Origin: Macrotrachela quadricornifera
Taxonomy: Eukaryota; Rotifera; Eurotatoria; Philodinida; Philodinidae
Reading direction: 5' to 3'
Assembly: GCA_022393335.1 (NCBI GenBank)
Contig: JAJEKB010001371.1
Location: forward strand, 101,692-165,691
DNA length: 64,000 bases
Shown: positions 25,731-38,955 of the stretch, piece after piece
How positions within the stretch are numbered: the stretch's first letter is position 1
Layout of the letters: each line of letters begins with the position of its first letter
Program-made: the position numbers and the translations under genes
Notes under the pieces: generated by a model
Seen by the model: only the letters and a program-made list of their open reading frames with translations
Told to the model about the DNA's origin: nothing
Database searches by the model: none

Positions 25731-28700
25731 TTAAATAAGTCCTTTTTCTTTAAGTTTACTAAGAAGTTCATCAACACTTGATACTCGGCCACCACCTTGT
25801 CGTTTAGGCGGTTCTTCATAGGACAAATATTCTTGATGAGGTTTAATATCAACACCTAAATCACTTGGTGACATTTTTGCCATTGGTTTCTTCTTTGCTT
25901 TCTGTAAAGAAATTCAATTATTTGTAAAAAAAGAAAGAAGTTTTATTTATTAGAAAATCTTACTTGTATTGATGGAAGATTAGCAAAACGTGGTTGATTA
26001 AGACGAAGATCAGCAGTGATAACAGCAGGTAATTTCACGCGAATTGTTTCAGAACCACCATCAATTTCACGCATTACTTCAGCTTTTTTATCCTTAATAT
26101 CAACTTTTGAAGCAAATACAGCCTAATAAAAAATAAATGACACAATAATATTTAAGTGCTTTCTTTTTACTACTACAACATACCTGTGGCCAAGAGAGAA
26201 GACCGGCAACCATTTGTCCTGTTTGATTGGAATCATCATCGATTGCCTGAATAATTACGAAATATTATTTTTATTTTACAATTCAATTCATAAAAGATAA
26301 TAATTATTTTAGAACATAAAACAAAATTCTCAGAACTTCTAGACATTTTAAACAATTGTGATAATGCAATCATCTTGAAGATGTCTAACTATATGTATCG
26401 ACGGCTAGAAGACATGAGCTTTAGTAAAATATATTACATGAAAAGAATGAGTTACAAATAATAAATCAGTTATTTATACGAGAAAACTTTAATAGTAAGT
26501 GTTATACGTAATATGTAATAATATTTAATCATGTCAGTTCGAGTTTTTAATTTAAAAAACTTTTATCTGGTACAAACTTACAATAGTATTAGCTAATCCT
26601 TAGAAGAAATTAAATGAATAGTTCCTTCGACAGACATGCATTTATCTTATATATTAATCAGCAATCTAAATACAATATATCTTATTTTATGATTACAGAG
26701 CAAACAATTGATTGATCAAACATTTTCAGCACGTATCCATTTTATTTTATAGCCATCTATATATGTGTGTAAAAATATCTCTCATTATTGTTTTTTAGTG
26801 TCATTAATAAAAATAATACATTTGAATATATTAAAAATCGTGAAAATACAAATACAATGATGTCAAATGTACATAATGATACTAAGAGACAGTTACTCAA
26901 TAGACGATTAACACACGTTAATTTCTTACACAATAATATATTAGACTATAACAATTTAAATTATTATATTCGAAGTAAACTTTAGCAATCATTTGCAGTA
27001 AATCAATATTAATGTGTTTATATCAGACATAAAAGTGAAAGATGTACAAGTGACTATTTATTTCAAATTTTCTTTCATCGTGCAATATTTTCTACAGTAA
27101 TTCGAGACGTTGAACTAAAATTTCGATTAAATTATTACACTTGCATCCAAAGTAAAGAATTTAAAAAATGAGTTTTCAAAACAAGTGCGGATTAATTTAT
27201 TTCATATGTAAGATATTCACGATTTTCGTATGAAGATAACTATTCATATCTATTTTTCACAAAATCATCAACGTTTTTCAATTATAAATTTTCAGAATCT
27301 GACTGGAATTAATCAACTACATTAAGATTGTAATACATATAAATTTTATTGAAACTTTATCAATACTGAATCAGGAAAAAAAGTTGGTGTTTATTCACTA
27401 AAATTCCTGTTATCAGTATTTTCGATTTTATTTCATCTTTATATCAAACACATTAAAATCGTTCGGTATTTATAGTTAATAATTAAACAATAATTCATAA
27501 AAGTTAAAGAATCTATCCTTGCGTTTATCAATTCTGTTGACTATTTCGTTTATTATTTTGGCTTGTAAAACTCAAATCTAAGGAGTTTTATTGAATTATG
27601 TATATTTACAAACCAAGGTAACCAACAAAACAACTAGCAAAATACATAAATCAACGAATATTTACTTTAAATTTTATGCTCTTTATTGTTCAATTACTAA
27701 TTGTGAGAAGTGACCGTACTTAATATGTACTTGATGTAAAAAACATCTTTGTTAATACCATTTGACTGAAGATGTTTATTTCTATTTGTAATGAATCTGT
27801 TGCATTCAGATGCTTGGGGGTACTCAAAAATAGGGCACACATATCTTATTTTCTTATAGAAAGCCTGAGGAAAAATTCCGTTTTTATGGTCTGGTAGAGA
27901 AAATGATGCTCTACTTTTCTATGCTATTTAATCACTCTTCAATTAATAACATAATAGTAAAATTTCGATAGAAAAAACTATTTTTGCTGAAAATTTAACT
28001 ATTGGTTGAGGCAGATTAATTAGCTACGCTTCGCATTTTAGTTTTCAATCACTTCACATGTTGTATCAGAAAATAAAATATATCACAATATGCAGCGTGA
28101 AAACTCTGCAACTTACATAAGACTGCTTGTTTTATAACTGAAATAACAAGAAAGGAATTTCTCTTGATACAGAAAAAAATTGTTTTTTCGGGACAGAAAA
28201 CTGATGGTATAAAATTTTACTTTTTCAAAATCAAGAAGTGAACAAATCAAATACGCTTTGCTTTGTAGATTGAAGAGCTTTTCACGCTGTATATTGTGAT
28301 ATATTTTATTTTCTGATACAACATGTTAAGCAATTGAAAACTAAAATGCAAAGCGTAACCATTTAATCTGCCTCAACCGATAGTTAAGTTTTCAGCAAAA
28401 ATAGTTTTTTTCAATCGAAATTTTACCATTATGTTATTAATTGAGGAGTAATTAAATAGCATACAAAAATAGAGTGTCATTTTCCCTACCATACCATAAA
28501 AAAGAAATTTTCCTCAAGCTTTCTATAAGAAAATAAGATACTTCCACCACTATTTTTGAGTATCCCTAAGTGGTATAAAAACAAAAATATTGATAATGTA
28601 AGAACATTCATAAATGATTGCCAATTTTATTTTTTCTGATTTGATAATAATAAATTTTCAGAAGAAGCTAATTTATCATGTTCTTAATGTAGTTGATAAA

Positions 28701-29965
28701 TTTTAGTCAAATTCTAAAATCATTTTATTTAAAAACTCTGATAATGATATACAATATGCATATGAATAGTTCGCATAGAATCATGCTTGTGTACCAAAAC
28801 AATAAATATATTAAATATTGAATATTTCAACCCATGCTTTCCAAAGGAAGCCCATATTTTAAACTCATCAGTCTTGCGATGACAACGATGATTTGATCGA
28901 AATTTGGTTCATCACTCCTTGAGCATGAATACAAAATCTTCTACTATTAGACGTATCATATTAAAAATTAACCTTTAAAAGACGAATGTCCACTGCAGTG
29001 GACATTGTTATAACTGCAACAAAAACCGCAATAAGACCTTGTATAAAGAAACTAACATTTTTCTGAACTAAGAGGACATATTGAGATTAAAATATAATTT
29101 TCATATGACTGTCAGAAAGAACAATAGATCTTTTACGTCCAATGATGTTTTTTAATACCAATTTTTTTCTTAAAATTTTGTTTAATGGTAAATAAGAAGT
29201 GAAATCTTGAGAGGATGAGGGTCAGGACAATGAAACCTACTTATGAGCTTAATTTCAGATCGAAATAATTATCTTTCTTTTTTTTTCAAGACCGAATATG
29301 TCTCCTAAAGGGCAGTGCATACCACTAGCAAAAAAGCAAGGTAATCCTTTTTAACTATAGTATGAGTATACTGAGAATCCATAATCTCTATTTTTATGAC
29401 TGGCTTCTTCCTCCTATTGTAAGAAAAAGTCCTTTCGACTTTTAATGGTTAATATAAAATAAAACATATTAGATAATAACATTTCATTATTGCTTTCGTT
29501 CTTATTCTCTGTAATTATATAAATTTATAATACTAACCTGTTTTCCTAGAAGAACTAAATCAACATTTTCTTTTTTCGCAATAGCAGCAATTAATTTTGA
29601 AATAGCTAATGGTTGAAGCATTTCATAATCTTTGCCAGCAATTTCAACATGTATTGCTCGATCAGCACCTAATGCCAACGCTGTTCGAAGTGTTTCCTTT
29701 TAAATAATAAAAAAGAAAAATTTCTATTAAAGTATTTTAAAAAAATTTATACTTGACATTGAGCAGGTCCACATGAAACAGCAATGACTTCTTGTGCAAC
29801 TTTTTTTTCTTTTAGTCGAATTGCTTCTTCAACAGCAATTTCATCAAATGGATTCATAGAATGTTTAACACCTTCAGTAACAACTCCACTTTTATCTGTT
29901 TTAACTTGTATTTTAACAGCATAATCAATTGCTCGTTTAACACCAACTAAAACACGTATTGCCAT
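25731..29965 (-). CDS. ETFB: Electron transfer flavoprotein beta subunit
   Basis: Five exons: 29753-29965, 29538-29696, 26184-26246, 25964-26122 and 25731-25901; 254 residues, the usual length for ETFB. It starts [19 protein letters not shown] and contains [40 protein letters not shown], the [20 protein letters not shown] nucleotide-binding stretch and the C-terminal [12 protein letters not shown] region, all typical. ETFB pairs with ETFA in the mitochondrial matrix to pass electrons from acyl-CoA and other dehydrogenases to ETF-ubiquinone oxidoreductase. Intron 2 (26247-29537) is 3.3 kb, far longer than its neighbours, and carries a MITE; its splice sites are intact, so the gene looks functional. 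Confidence 0.96.
27813..28570. mobile_element. MITE with ~300 bp terminal inverted repeats inside ETFB intron 2
   Basis: The left arm (27813 to ~28114) and right arm (~28271-28570) are long reverse complements with about 10% difference; the termini read CTTGGGGGTACTC and CTTAGGGATACTC. Matching blocks include the one around 28067-28095 against about 28290-28320, and the GAGGCAGATTAA blocks. About 155 bp of non-repeated sequence lies in the middle, with no coding capacity. Homology stops sharply at both ends; only a TG dinucleotide is shared by the flanks, so the target duplication is uncertain. It is a non-autonomous DNA transposon of unassigned superfamily. Confidence 0.85.
28985..29006. repeat. 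22-bp perfect palindrome
   Basis: The sequence is a perfect 22-bp palindrome centred on CTGCAG between 28985 and 29006, GC-richer than its surroundings, within ETFB intron 2. It could be a relic of a transposon terminus or a binding site; nothing else around it supports either. Confidence 0.5.
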
Positions 29966-30070
29966 CTAAAAAAAACCAAAATCAAAACAACATAATTAGT
30001 TTTTTCTTTTCCAATAGGAATAAACAAGTTTTCCTATATTTTTTGACAAGATTTAACAAAAAAACAAGAG

Positions 30071-31160
30071 TTATTCTGAATCATCATCATCATCATCATC
30101 GTCGTCGTTATCAGATGGTGGAGCTGGTGTTTGAAAGATTTCATCTGTTTTATCATATGGAAAACTTTCTTCTGGTTTCTTTTGTTCATAAGATAATTTT
30201 TGTTGAATACGTTGTTTATATTTTTGTGCTGCTTCTGCTTTAGCCAAATGACGTTTAAAATTTGGTGGTACATATGATGGATTTTCATAAATAAGCATAC
30301 CACAAAAACTTTTTTCAAAAATACAATGTAAATTAAGAACAAATCTGAAACAAAAAAAACGAAAAAAAAATACACTTTATACTGAATAGAAATATTTACC
30401 GTGGACCAATTTCAGCTAATGAACCATTTTCTTCAATAATTTGATAATTTCTCAACCAAATTTTATTATCAATTATTGTAAATGTTAATATATGATCAAT
30501 AAATGGTTGAGATTTTGGATGTGATTTTGGTGTACCAAATATTTGTGTAAATAATTCTTTAATTAGTTTCCAATGTGGTTCATCATCAAATTTTGTATCA
30601 AATGATAAAATTGGTCTTGAACCACGTAAACAATTTCCAGTTAATTTTAATTCTTCCATAGTATGTAAATTTTCTACAAGAAATTTAACTGTAGGACCAT
30701 CAGGTACAGATGCCATCCATAAATAAAGATCACGTTTTTTTTTCATATCAAAAAATACGACCTTATTACAATTACGTAATTCAGCTATTTCATTTAAAAC
30801 AGAAAAATTTTTACGTAATTCAGCTTTTGGTTCACTTTTTGAATGTGCCATTAATGAACGTAAATTTTTCATAACATGACGTCCTAAATATGATATTCCA
30901 CGAGATGATAAGATTAAAACACGTTGTTTATTTATCCATGATGCTTTCATTGAGTGAATTGCATCCGATTGACGTGTTGATGGTAAACGTTGAACTAAAG
31001 ATGATGATGATACTGGTGATGGACCTAATCGATAAAGATTAAGAGATTCATCATTATTATCAGCATCGATTTGTTCTTGTCGACGAGCTTTTTTAGTCTT
31101 TTTTTCTGCATGATTTGGTGATGCAGATTTTGTTAATGAACGTTTTTTATTTTTAGTCAT
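30071..31160 (-). CDS. BRIX1: Ribosome biogenesis protein BRX1 (Brix domain)
   Basis: Two exons, 30400-31160 and 30071-30344, encode 344 residues. A basic N-terminus is followed by a Brix domain from about residue 78: VLILSSRGISYLGRHVMKNL, MAHSKSEPK, NCNKVVFFDMKKKRDLYLWM, GPTVKFLVENLHTMEELKLT, GNCLRGSRPILSFD, HPKSQPFIDHILTFTI and IWLRNYQIIEENGSLAEIGP, matching BRX1 rather than RPF2, IMP4 or PPAN. BRX1 acts in nucleolar assembly of the 60S subunit, with EBP1/EBP2 and 5S RNP factors. The tail differs from vertebrate BRX1: it ends in a run of nine Asp and SE instead of the long basic tail. It lies 105 bp upstream of ETFB on the same strand. Confidence 0.95.
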
Positions 31161-32124
31161 ATTGATAGATAATAAAAATCTAAATAATTTATTAAAAAGA
31201 TCAATTTTAGAAAAATTCGACTTCTTATTTAAAACAAATAAAAAAATTAAAAATAAAATATATCGATAATACTATTATCAGTAGATCATTAAATATTCCA
31301 ATCAGATTTTATTACTTAGACTTCATTATTTTTGTTTAATATAGATAGATGTCGTTCGTAGATTGATACTAATTTTTGTTACTAAATATAAAAATAGATG
31401 AATTTAACAAAAATATTATTTAATAAGATTTAAATAATAATTGAAACAAATGATTATTATCATAAATTATTGTCTATTTTTTTCTCTACACACGTATATA
31501 TCACAAATAAATAGGCAATCGATATTTTAAAAGATATCTGTTGATTTTGAAATAAATTTAATCATGTAGTTATTCCAATGTTTAACTAGATGTATCGATT
31601 TTATTAACATATTTTATCTTTTTGTTTTTTAATTATTATTGATATATCAAGAAGGATAAAATAGTGAGAAATTATTTTCATTTATATCGAGAAAAACAAA
31701 TACCTCATTTTTTTCAGTAGATACTTAATTACGAGATTCTATTTTCTCCTAGATGGCAGTATTATACAAATTAAGAACTATAAATTATATAAATCATATT
31801 TAATTAAATAGAAGTTAATAAAATTGCTTCAGTTAAATAAATTATTATTATATAAATGAGACTAAATATTAAGAAATAATAATTCACAATATAATTTAAC
31901 CAATCCTGTTATATTAGACTAAAGAAAAGAAATGCACCGATATGTTAACTAACATCGATTGAATATCTTTCTCATCACATGACGAACATACAATGATTCA
32001 GTATTTTATGTTTTTCGTATTATTCAAATTGTACTGTTTTTCTTTGTTAATATATATAAAAAAGAAGAGAATATGTGTAAAATATAAATATTCATTAATT
32101 ATCCTTTTTTTTTTGGTAGTAAGT
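31161..32124. other. Intergenic, AT-rich
   Basis: About 960 bp between two minus-strand genes. It should hold the BRX1 promoter next to 31160 and the 3' UTR of the LIM gene. No other feature is seen. Confidence 0.5.
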
Positions 32125-33193
32125 TCATTTCTTTTTTTGTCGATTAATAATAGAATTGGCACTACTACTTCGACGAGGTGGTGCAGCAAAAATCGTATTT
32201 GGAAAGTAAAATTTAACTTTTTTTTCATCCTTATTTCCATTTTTTTTATGTAGTTCTGTAATGATGGTACGTTTTCGTTCAATTAATGGTGATGTATGAA
32301 TTGTTAAATTGGGAGTACTTTGATTTAATCGAGGTTTAATATCATTAATTGGTTTAGGTTGTTCAAAATTAAATTTAATTCCACTGAATTTTTTTAATGT
32401 TCTAGGTGTTGTTACGGGTGATTTTGTAGGAGTATTTGGAGTAAGAGAGAAGGCAGGTGAAAAATGTAAGGGTGGGGTTGATTCATCTTTTGTTAATGAT
32501 GAATTGCGTCGAAGTTTTATTACGGTAATTGGAGCAGAAAAACTAGTTTTTAAAGGTGAATGATGAGAAATTGGAATAATTTTACGATAAGTTCCATTGA
32601 TATTCTAAAATTTAGCACGAAGAAATATTTCGATTAATTAAATATTAATATTTAACAAACCTTATGAGTGTCAGTATTTGGTCCTTGATAAGAAAGAAAT
32701 TGTCGTTCTATTTTACGTAAATTTCCTGATAATTGTCGTGAAAAACGACGTTGAATTGGTGGTTGACAATTTTTTTTTGGTGGTGGTTGATCAGGATGAT
32801 GACGATTCTCGACATATAGTGTTTGTTCATCTGCTGCTTTTTGAAAATTTAAATCCTTACAGTCACCTCGTTGTTTTTTTCGATAACAATCTATGTAAAT
32901 AAAACAAAAAGATTTTTTCTAATAAATAGACTTTTTTTTTTCTTTTTAAACGAACTTGTACAATAGATATCATCACCTTCTTCATTAAGTGAAGATCCAT
33001 TTAAATTTCGTTTACAAATTCGACAACGAAAACATCGATTATGATAGATCTAAATAAAATTTTGTAGAATTTTTTTTTTTCTATAGTAACTTACATGATT
33101 AGTAGTCATTTTCTTTTCGACAGCATAAACAAGTGTCCCGCATGAATAACATCTTGCATTTGTGCAAACAACTCTTTCAATTAATGCTTCCAT
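32125..33193 (-). CDS. Single LIM-domain protein with disordered tail
   Basis: Four exons, 33095-33193, 32956-33049, 32661-32890 and 32125-32604, encode 300 residues. The N-terminal third is one LIM zinc-binding domain with perfect spacing: C15-x2-C18, H36-x2-C39, C42-x2-C45 and C63-x2-C66, which binds two zinc ions. The rest is basic, Pro/Ser/Thr-rich and probably disordered, with RRFSRQLSGNLRK and several SPxTP-type sites. One LIM domain and no kinase, homeobox or PDZ domain suggests a protein-interaction adaptor, perhaps cytoskeletal or nuclear. I cannot place it in a named family. The start ATG at 33193 follows AT-rich sequence, and no upstream exon is obvious. Confidence 0.82.
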
Positions 33194-34298
33194 AACTGTT
33201 TCTAAATTATTATTAAGAAAAAAAAACACGTTTAAAAATAAGGTAGAAGGCAATGAGACATAAGAAGATATGTAGTTTTTAAATATATTATAAGTCAACT
33301 ATGATTAAATTACCTGTATGAAACTAGAATTTGTTCAGTACATAGAAAAAAGAAGGATAAAATAAACCTGTTATGTCTTTATTTGATAATGAAGATTGAA
33401 TAAAATGGAATAAATATATTTAAAAGAAAGACGAAGAACAAATATAGTGGTGTAAATTGAATACAATATATATTGACCCTTTAGATGCCTATCAACTTTT
33501 CGTGACTAACAGATTTTTTTTTTCTTTTAAATAGTATTATACTCAACTCTTTGGCCATGAAGTGTTCATTGGTATGACAGCTCTATTCATTATTGATGGA
33601 TTAGCCATAGATAAATGCCTTGTACAGTTAGAAAAAAAAATACTAAGATAAATGTAGTTTATTTGTGAGAATATATGTTATTTATATGTTTGTCCATCCA
33701 CCTACATCACCTTTCAATACCGATTATCATTATCGAATAAAAAAATCAGTCATTTTCGTTTTTTTTATTACATTACATTAAAATTCATCAATAGAATGAC
33801 ATACATGTATATATTTGTGACAGATAATATGCGTAAGACCTATCATTTTGCTGTTTGAATATGTAAATATTTTTTTTTTCTCGTTTTAATTGACTCTTAT
33901 CATTGATGTAAATCGAAACTGGAATAGAAGGAAAAATATTTTTAATGATGTATCGTATGATTAAAACAAAAATAACTGGTATGTCATGCGCAATAGAATA
34001 ATGTTGCTTACTAATAGTAATGTTGGTTATTGTATGAAAATAATCTTTGACTAAATCATTAGAAAATGACAGTTGTAATGAAAATGATAATGTTCTAATT
34101 ATAAAAAAGTAATTAATGTTTAGTATTAATATGATTAATATTTAAAACTAAAAATAGGAAAAGTATTTATTTATTAAATTTAATCTTTAATTAAGTCAAT
34201 TATTTTTTATATTTTAGTTTTAAGAAGATTACGAATAACTTGTTGATATAAATATATGTTGATTTTATTTCAGATTAATAATTTATAAAACATACACA
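33194..34298. promoter_or_regulatory. Divergent intergenic region between LIM and cathepsin B genes
   Basis: About 1.1 kb of AT-rich sequence lies between the starts of the minus-strand LIM gene and the plus-strand cathepsin B gene, so both promoters must be here. A plausible acceptor (TTTATTTCAG) ends at 34273, so cathepsin B may have a non-coding 5' exon spliced there. No other gene is seen. Confidence 0.4.
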
Positions 34299-35680
<1,382 letters not shown>

Positions 35681-36165
35681 ATAAACAAAAAGATCTGAAC
35701 TTTGTTTTTATTTTTCTTCTTTTTCTTCTTATTGATAAACTCGCGAGACGATCTGATCCACTAGAAACAATACATATATGTAGTTTGAATATCAAAAACA
35801 ACATTATTGTTATGTATATACATATATAAATCTATTTTATCTTATGAAGATGTTCTATGACTTTCTCTTTTTCTTGTCTATTTTTTTTTTGTTCATTATC
35901 ATATTCTCTCTTAAACACGAGTTGTTATGGTGAAAGTTCTTTTGTGAAAAAAATATATTATAAGCCAATAACAGAAGGAATCGCATAGGTTGTATGATTT
36001 TTTCTGATTTTCTATCAATTTTAAATCAAGCAAATCAATTTAATCATAAAAGTTAGTTTAATCCAAAAATAAAGCAAAATCATCAGTTTTTTTTATAATT
36101 TTTCGTTTTGCATAAATCTTGGCACATAGCCTTAAAATATTGTAAGTTATGTTATATACACATAC
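35681..36165. other. Intergenic, AT-rich
   Basis: The cathepsin B 3' UTR and flanking AT-rich sequence. No gene is seen before the start of the repeat-rich island. Confidence 0.5.
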
Positions 36166-36265
36166 GGGTATTTCTACACAGCTTCTTCCAAATTTACATT
36201 GACTTTCTATTGTCAAGTTTAGAGTATCCTCGTGTTGTAGGTCTCACTGAATGATATGTAAATGC
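36166..36265 (+). repeat. Left copy of an inverted ~100 bp repeat
   Basis: This stretch (starting GGGTATTTCTACA and ending near CACTGAATGATAT) matches the reverse complement of 40861-40962 at roughly 80% identity over the whole length, with no large gap. The two copies bracket the ~4.6 kb island. Confidence 0.8.
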
Positions 36266-36349
36266 TACTTGTTTGGGAATATAGACTTCAGTTTATATAT
36301 TACTTCTAGTTTATTAACTAATAACGATTGAAATAAATATCTGTTAAAT

Positions 36350-38093
36350 TAGGGGCGTAACCAGAGGGTGGCTAGGGTGGGCTCAGCCCCCCCTACAAAA
36401 GTTTTTGCTTCTTATACATAAAACTATTAATTTCTGACTTTGGTATCCTCAATAGTGCTCATCTGAAGAACGGTCGTGGATTTCGACTTCCCTCTCTTAA
36501 GTACCATTATCTACACCATATATGCATCTAATTAGATAATTGAAATCATCCGTTTGATACAAAAATATGAAGACTCTCAGTTGAAATAAATCCTATTCAG
36601 TGTCTTTGATTGAAAAAAACCAAATGTTTTGATCTTATCGGAAACTCAGCGTGTTCTTTCTATCGAACATAATGCGGGATTCATATTTGATTTTCTAGTT
36701 TTCTTCGAGAGTTTTTTCATCAAAAAATATGTATGAATATTTTCTGGGACACATATTCCTTTTGAGTTTGTTAAATTCTATATGATCACCTAAAAATATC
36801 TATTAAAGCATCATGAAACAATAGTGTGATCAGCTTTGGATCCTTTGAAAATGACAAAAGTATTTTTATTCAGAAAAAAGTACGATAAAAATGCTTTAAC
36901 ACAACTAATAAAATGGCAATAATATTTCATGACGCCTTACGAATTTGTTTTTTTCGAGTGACAGCCCCAATATAGCTCCACAAGATTTTATATTTCAGTA
37001 AACTTAGAAAATATATCGTATACTTCACAGAATGTCCCACTAAAGTGGGCCAAAACCTTTGAATCACTTTTTAATTTATTCAGAACTCAGCAAATGACGA
37101 ATCTGGAAGATATTTTTGAGAAACATATTTTTTAAAGCTCAATTTTCTTGCATTATCCAAGAAAAACTCGCTGCGCCAATCGGTTAGTTTGAGATATTTT
37201 TCTAGTCAATAACACTTTTTACTTTATCTTGACTCAAATCAGAAATAAAGTTTCATTCTTTCATTTGCTTTCAGTGATAAAGCGCTCTTTCACCGTTCCA
37301 GTAGTCTTCTTTTTCATGAAATAGCTGCTCAGCGTCTAGGTGCCTCCAGCGGCTGGAGATATAAGGCAACTAACTTAGTTTAGCGCTCGTTACTCGAAAA
37401 ACGTAGGCTCTTCCGGTTAGACGTCTTTGGATCCATACTTTTCAATATCCGAACCCGGATTCTGTTGATTCAAAGTTTTGGACCCGAACCGTACTTTTAA
37501 CACTCATGATGGAGTTTACTAATCCGAATGAAACAATCGCTCAGAAAATGCGAAATATTTTCTTGAGCTATGTGTTTTGTAACTAGTATATCTTACATAA
37601 TTCTGAGACAATCAAGATAGTAGACTTATAGGAATCGAGTTATAATCAGCTCTTACTCTTAGCTGAAGCCCATAGAGTCCGAAAATTTTAAACCCGAACT
37701 GAGTCAACAGAAAACTTTTACACCCGAAACCTAACCGAGACTAGATCGGCCTGGGTCCTACTCGACGATTTCTACTTACGGTATAAATCTGTATAGTTTT
37801 TTGACAAAATTATTTATTTCTATCATGAAACGTTGTGTTTTTGGATATTTTTTGATAAAACAGACATTAAACATTTTTACACAATTATATTGTCATCGAA
37901 ACTGAAAATCGACGCGAAAAAGAGTTAATACGACGCTGTTGTTAAAAGAAACTCATTCCAAAAATGAGCATAGCACTAATTTTTCATGAAGAAGCGAAAC
38001 ACTTCTACCACTGCCTATCTCAAAGATCATATGCGCTGTGAAGGAGGGGTGGGGGCAGAGCCTTCTCTACGCTTTTTTTGGTTACGCCCCTAT
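36350..38093. mobile_element. hAT-like non-autonomous DNA transposon, 1.74 kb
   Basis: The element has 14-bp perfect terminal inverted repeats (TAGGGGCGTAACCA at 36350 and its complement ending at 38093), followed by shared GGCTCWGCCCCC subterminal blocks. The flanks carry an 8-bp duplication, 36342-36349 (TGTTAAAT) and 38094-38101 (TGTTAAAC), with one mismatch. An 8-bp duplication with CAGGGGCGTAACC-like ends is typical of the hAT superfamily. No long open frame or transposase similarity is seen inside, so it depends on an enzyme from elsewhere. Internal CCCGAACC-type motifs recur near 37450-37490 and 37690-37730. Confidence 0.85.
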
Positions 38094-38804
38094 GTTAAAC
38101 ATGTGTCAGATTTGAGAAAAGCATTTAATTCTAAATACATAAACATACTTTTATGTATAGCTGTAATTTTAAGATGACGTGTTAATTAATTTATGACGAA
38201 CTAAGATGTACTTTCAGCCATTTTTTTATGGAAAAGAAAATGATCTGTTATATAGAAGATAAAATGATTTCATACAAAATCACTGTGATATCTGTTTTTT
38301 CTGTAAATGATATTGATCAACTCTCATTCATATCTAAATACAGTCATATTCGAACGTAAATCGCGACAGTCTAGGGCCAAGTGAATCAAGTTTCGATGAA
38401 CGTTACTTGTGGATTTGGTTCCATAATGTCATTTTGGCTAGACGTCGAACTATCAATGGAAAACGAAAACAAAATGAATTGAATGTTCAAGAAAATAATA
38501 ATTAATTTCTTAGCTGTATTTAGCTCACAATTATTTTCTATCTCCTCAAGATGACAATGTGAAAAGTAGCTTATATTCATATGTATTCAAGCACTTATTT
38601 AATTAGTATTTCTTTTTCAAACTGTCTTTCATTTGAACATGTATATAAATTGTGTGGATTTTCTCTCAATAGTTTTATGTGAAGTAAATTTCTTGACATA
38701 TTTTTATACCATTTATTTACTATGAACCACATAATGAATAACGGAGAACAAGTGATATTAATCTAGCTAGCTATTTTTGAATCCAATAAATGCTCACTAA
38801 GAGT

Positions 38805-38895
38805 TGTACGTAATTGCAAAAACTGCGGCGCAGTTTCTCGTAATTACGAGTCACAGTGCGATCGCAGTTACGGCGCAACTGCGGCGCAGTTTGAC
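38805..38895. repeat. Cluster of GC-rich palindromes
   Basis: Within ~90 bp there are two copies of AACTGCGGCGCAGTTT (38821-38836 and 38877-38892), each a hairpin with a 3-nt centre. Between them are a 14-bp perfect palindrome around CGTAATTACG (38837-38850) and a GCGATCGC site. It is strikingly GC-rich for this AT-rich window. It could be a transposon end, a protein-binding array or a structured RNA; no function is shown. Confidence 0.7.
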
Positions 38896-38955
38896 CACAA
38901 TTGAGCACATGGGTTGAAATTGAAAATATATTTGATCAAATAAGAACTGATCTAA

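Noticed and set aside
29959..30375. His/Arg-rich and Met-rich frames opposite and alongside BRX1 exon 2
   Set aside because: Other-frame readings of the GAT repeat that encodes the Asp tail.
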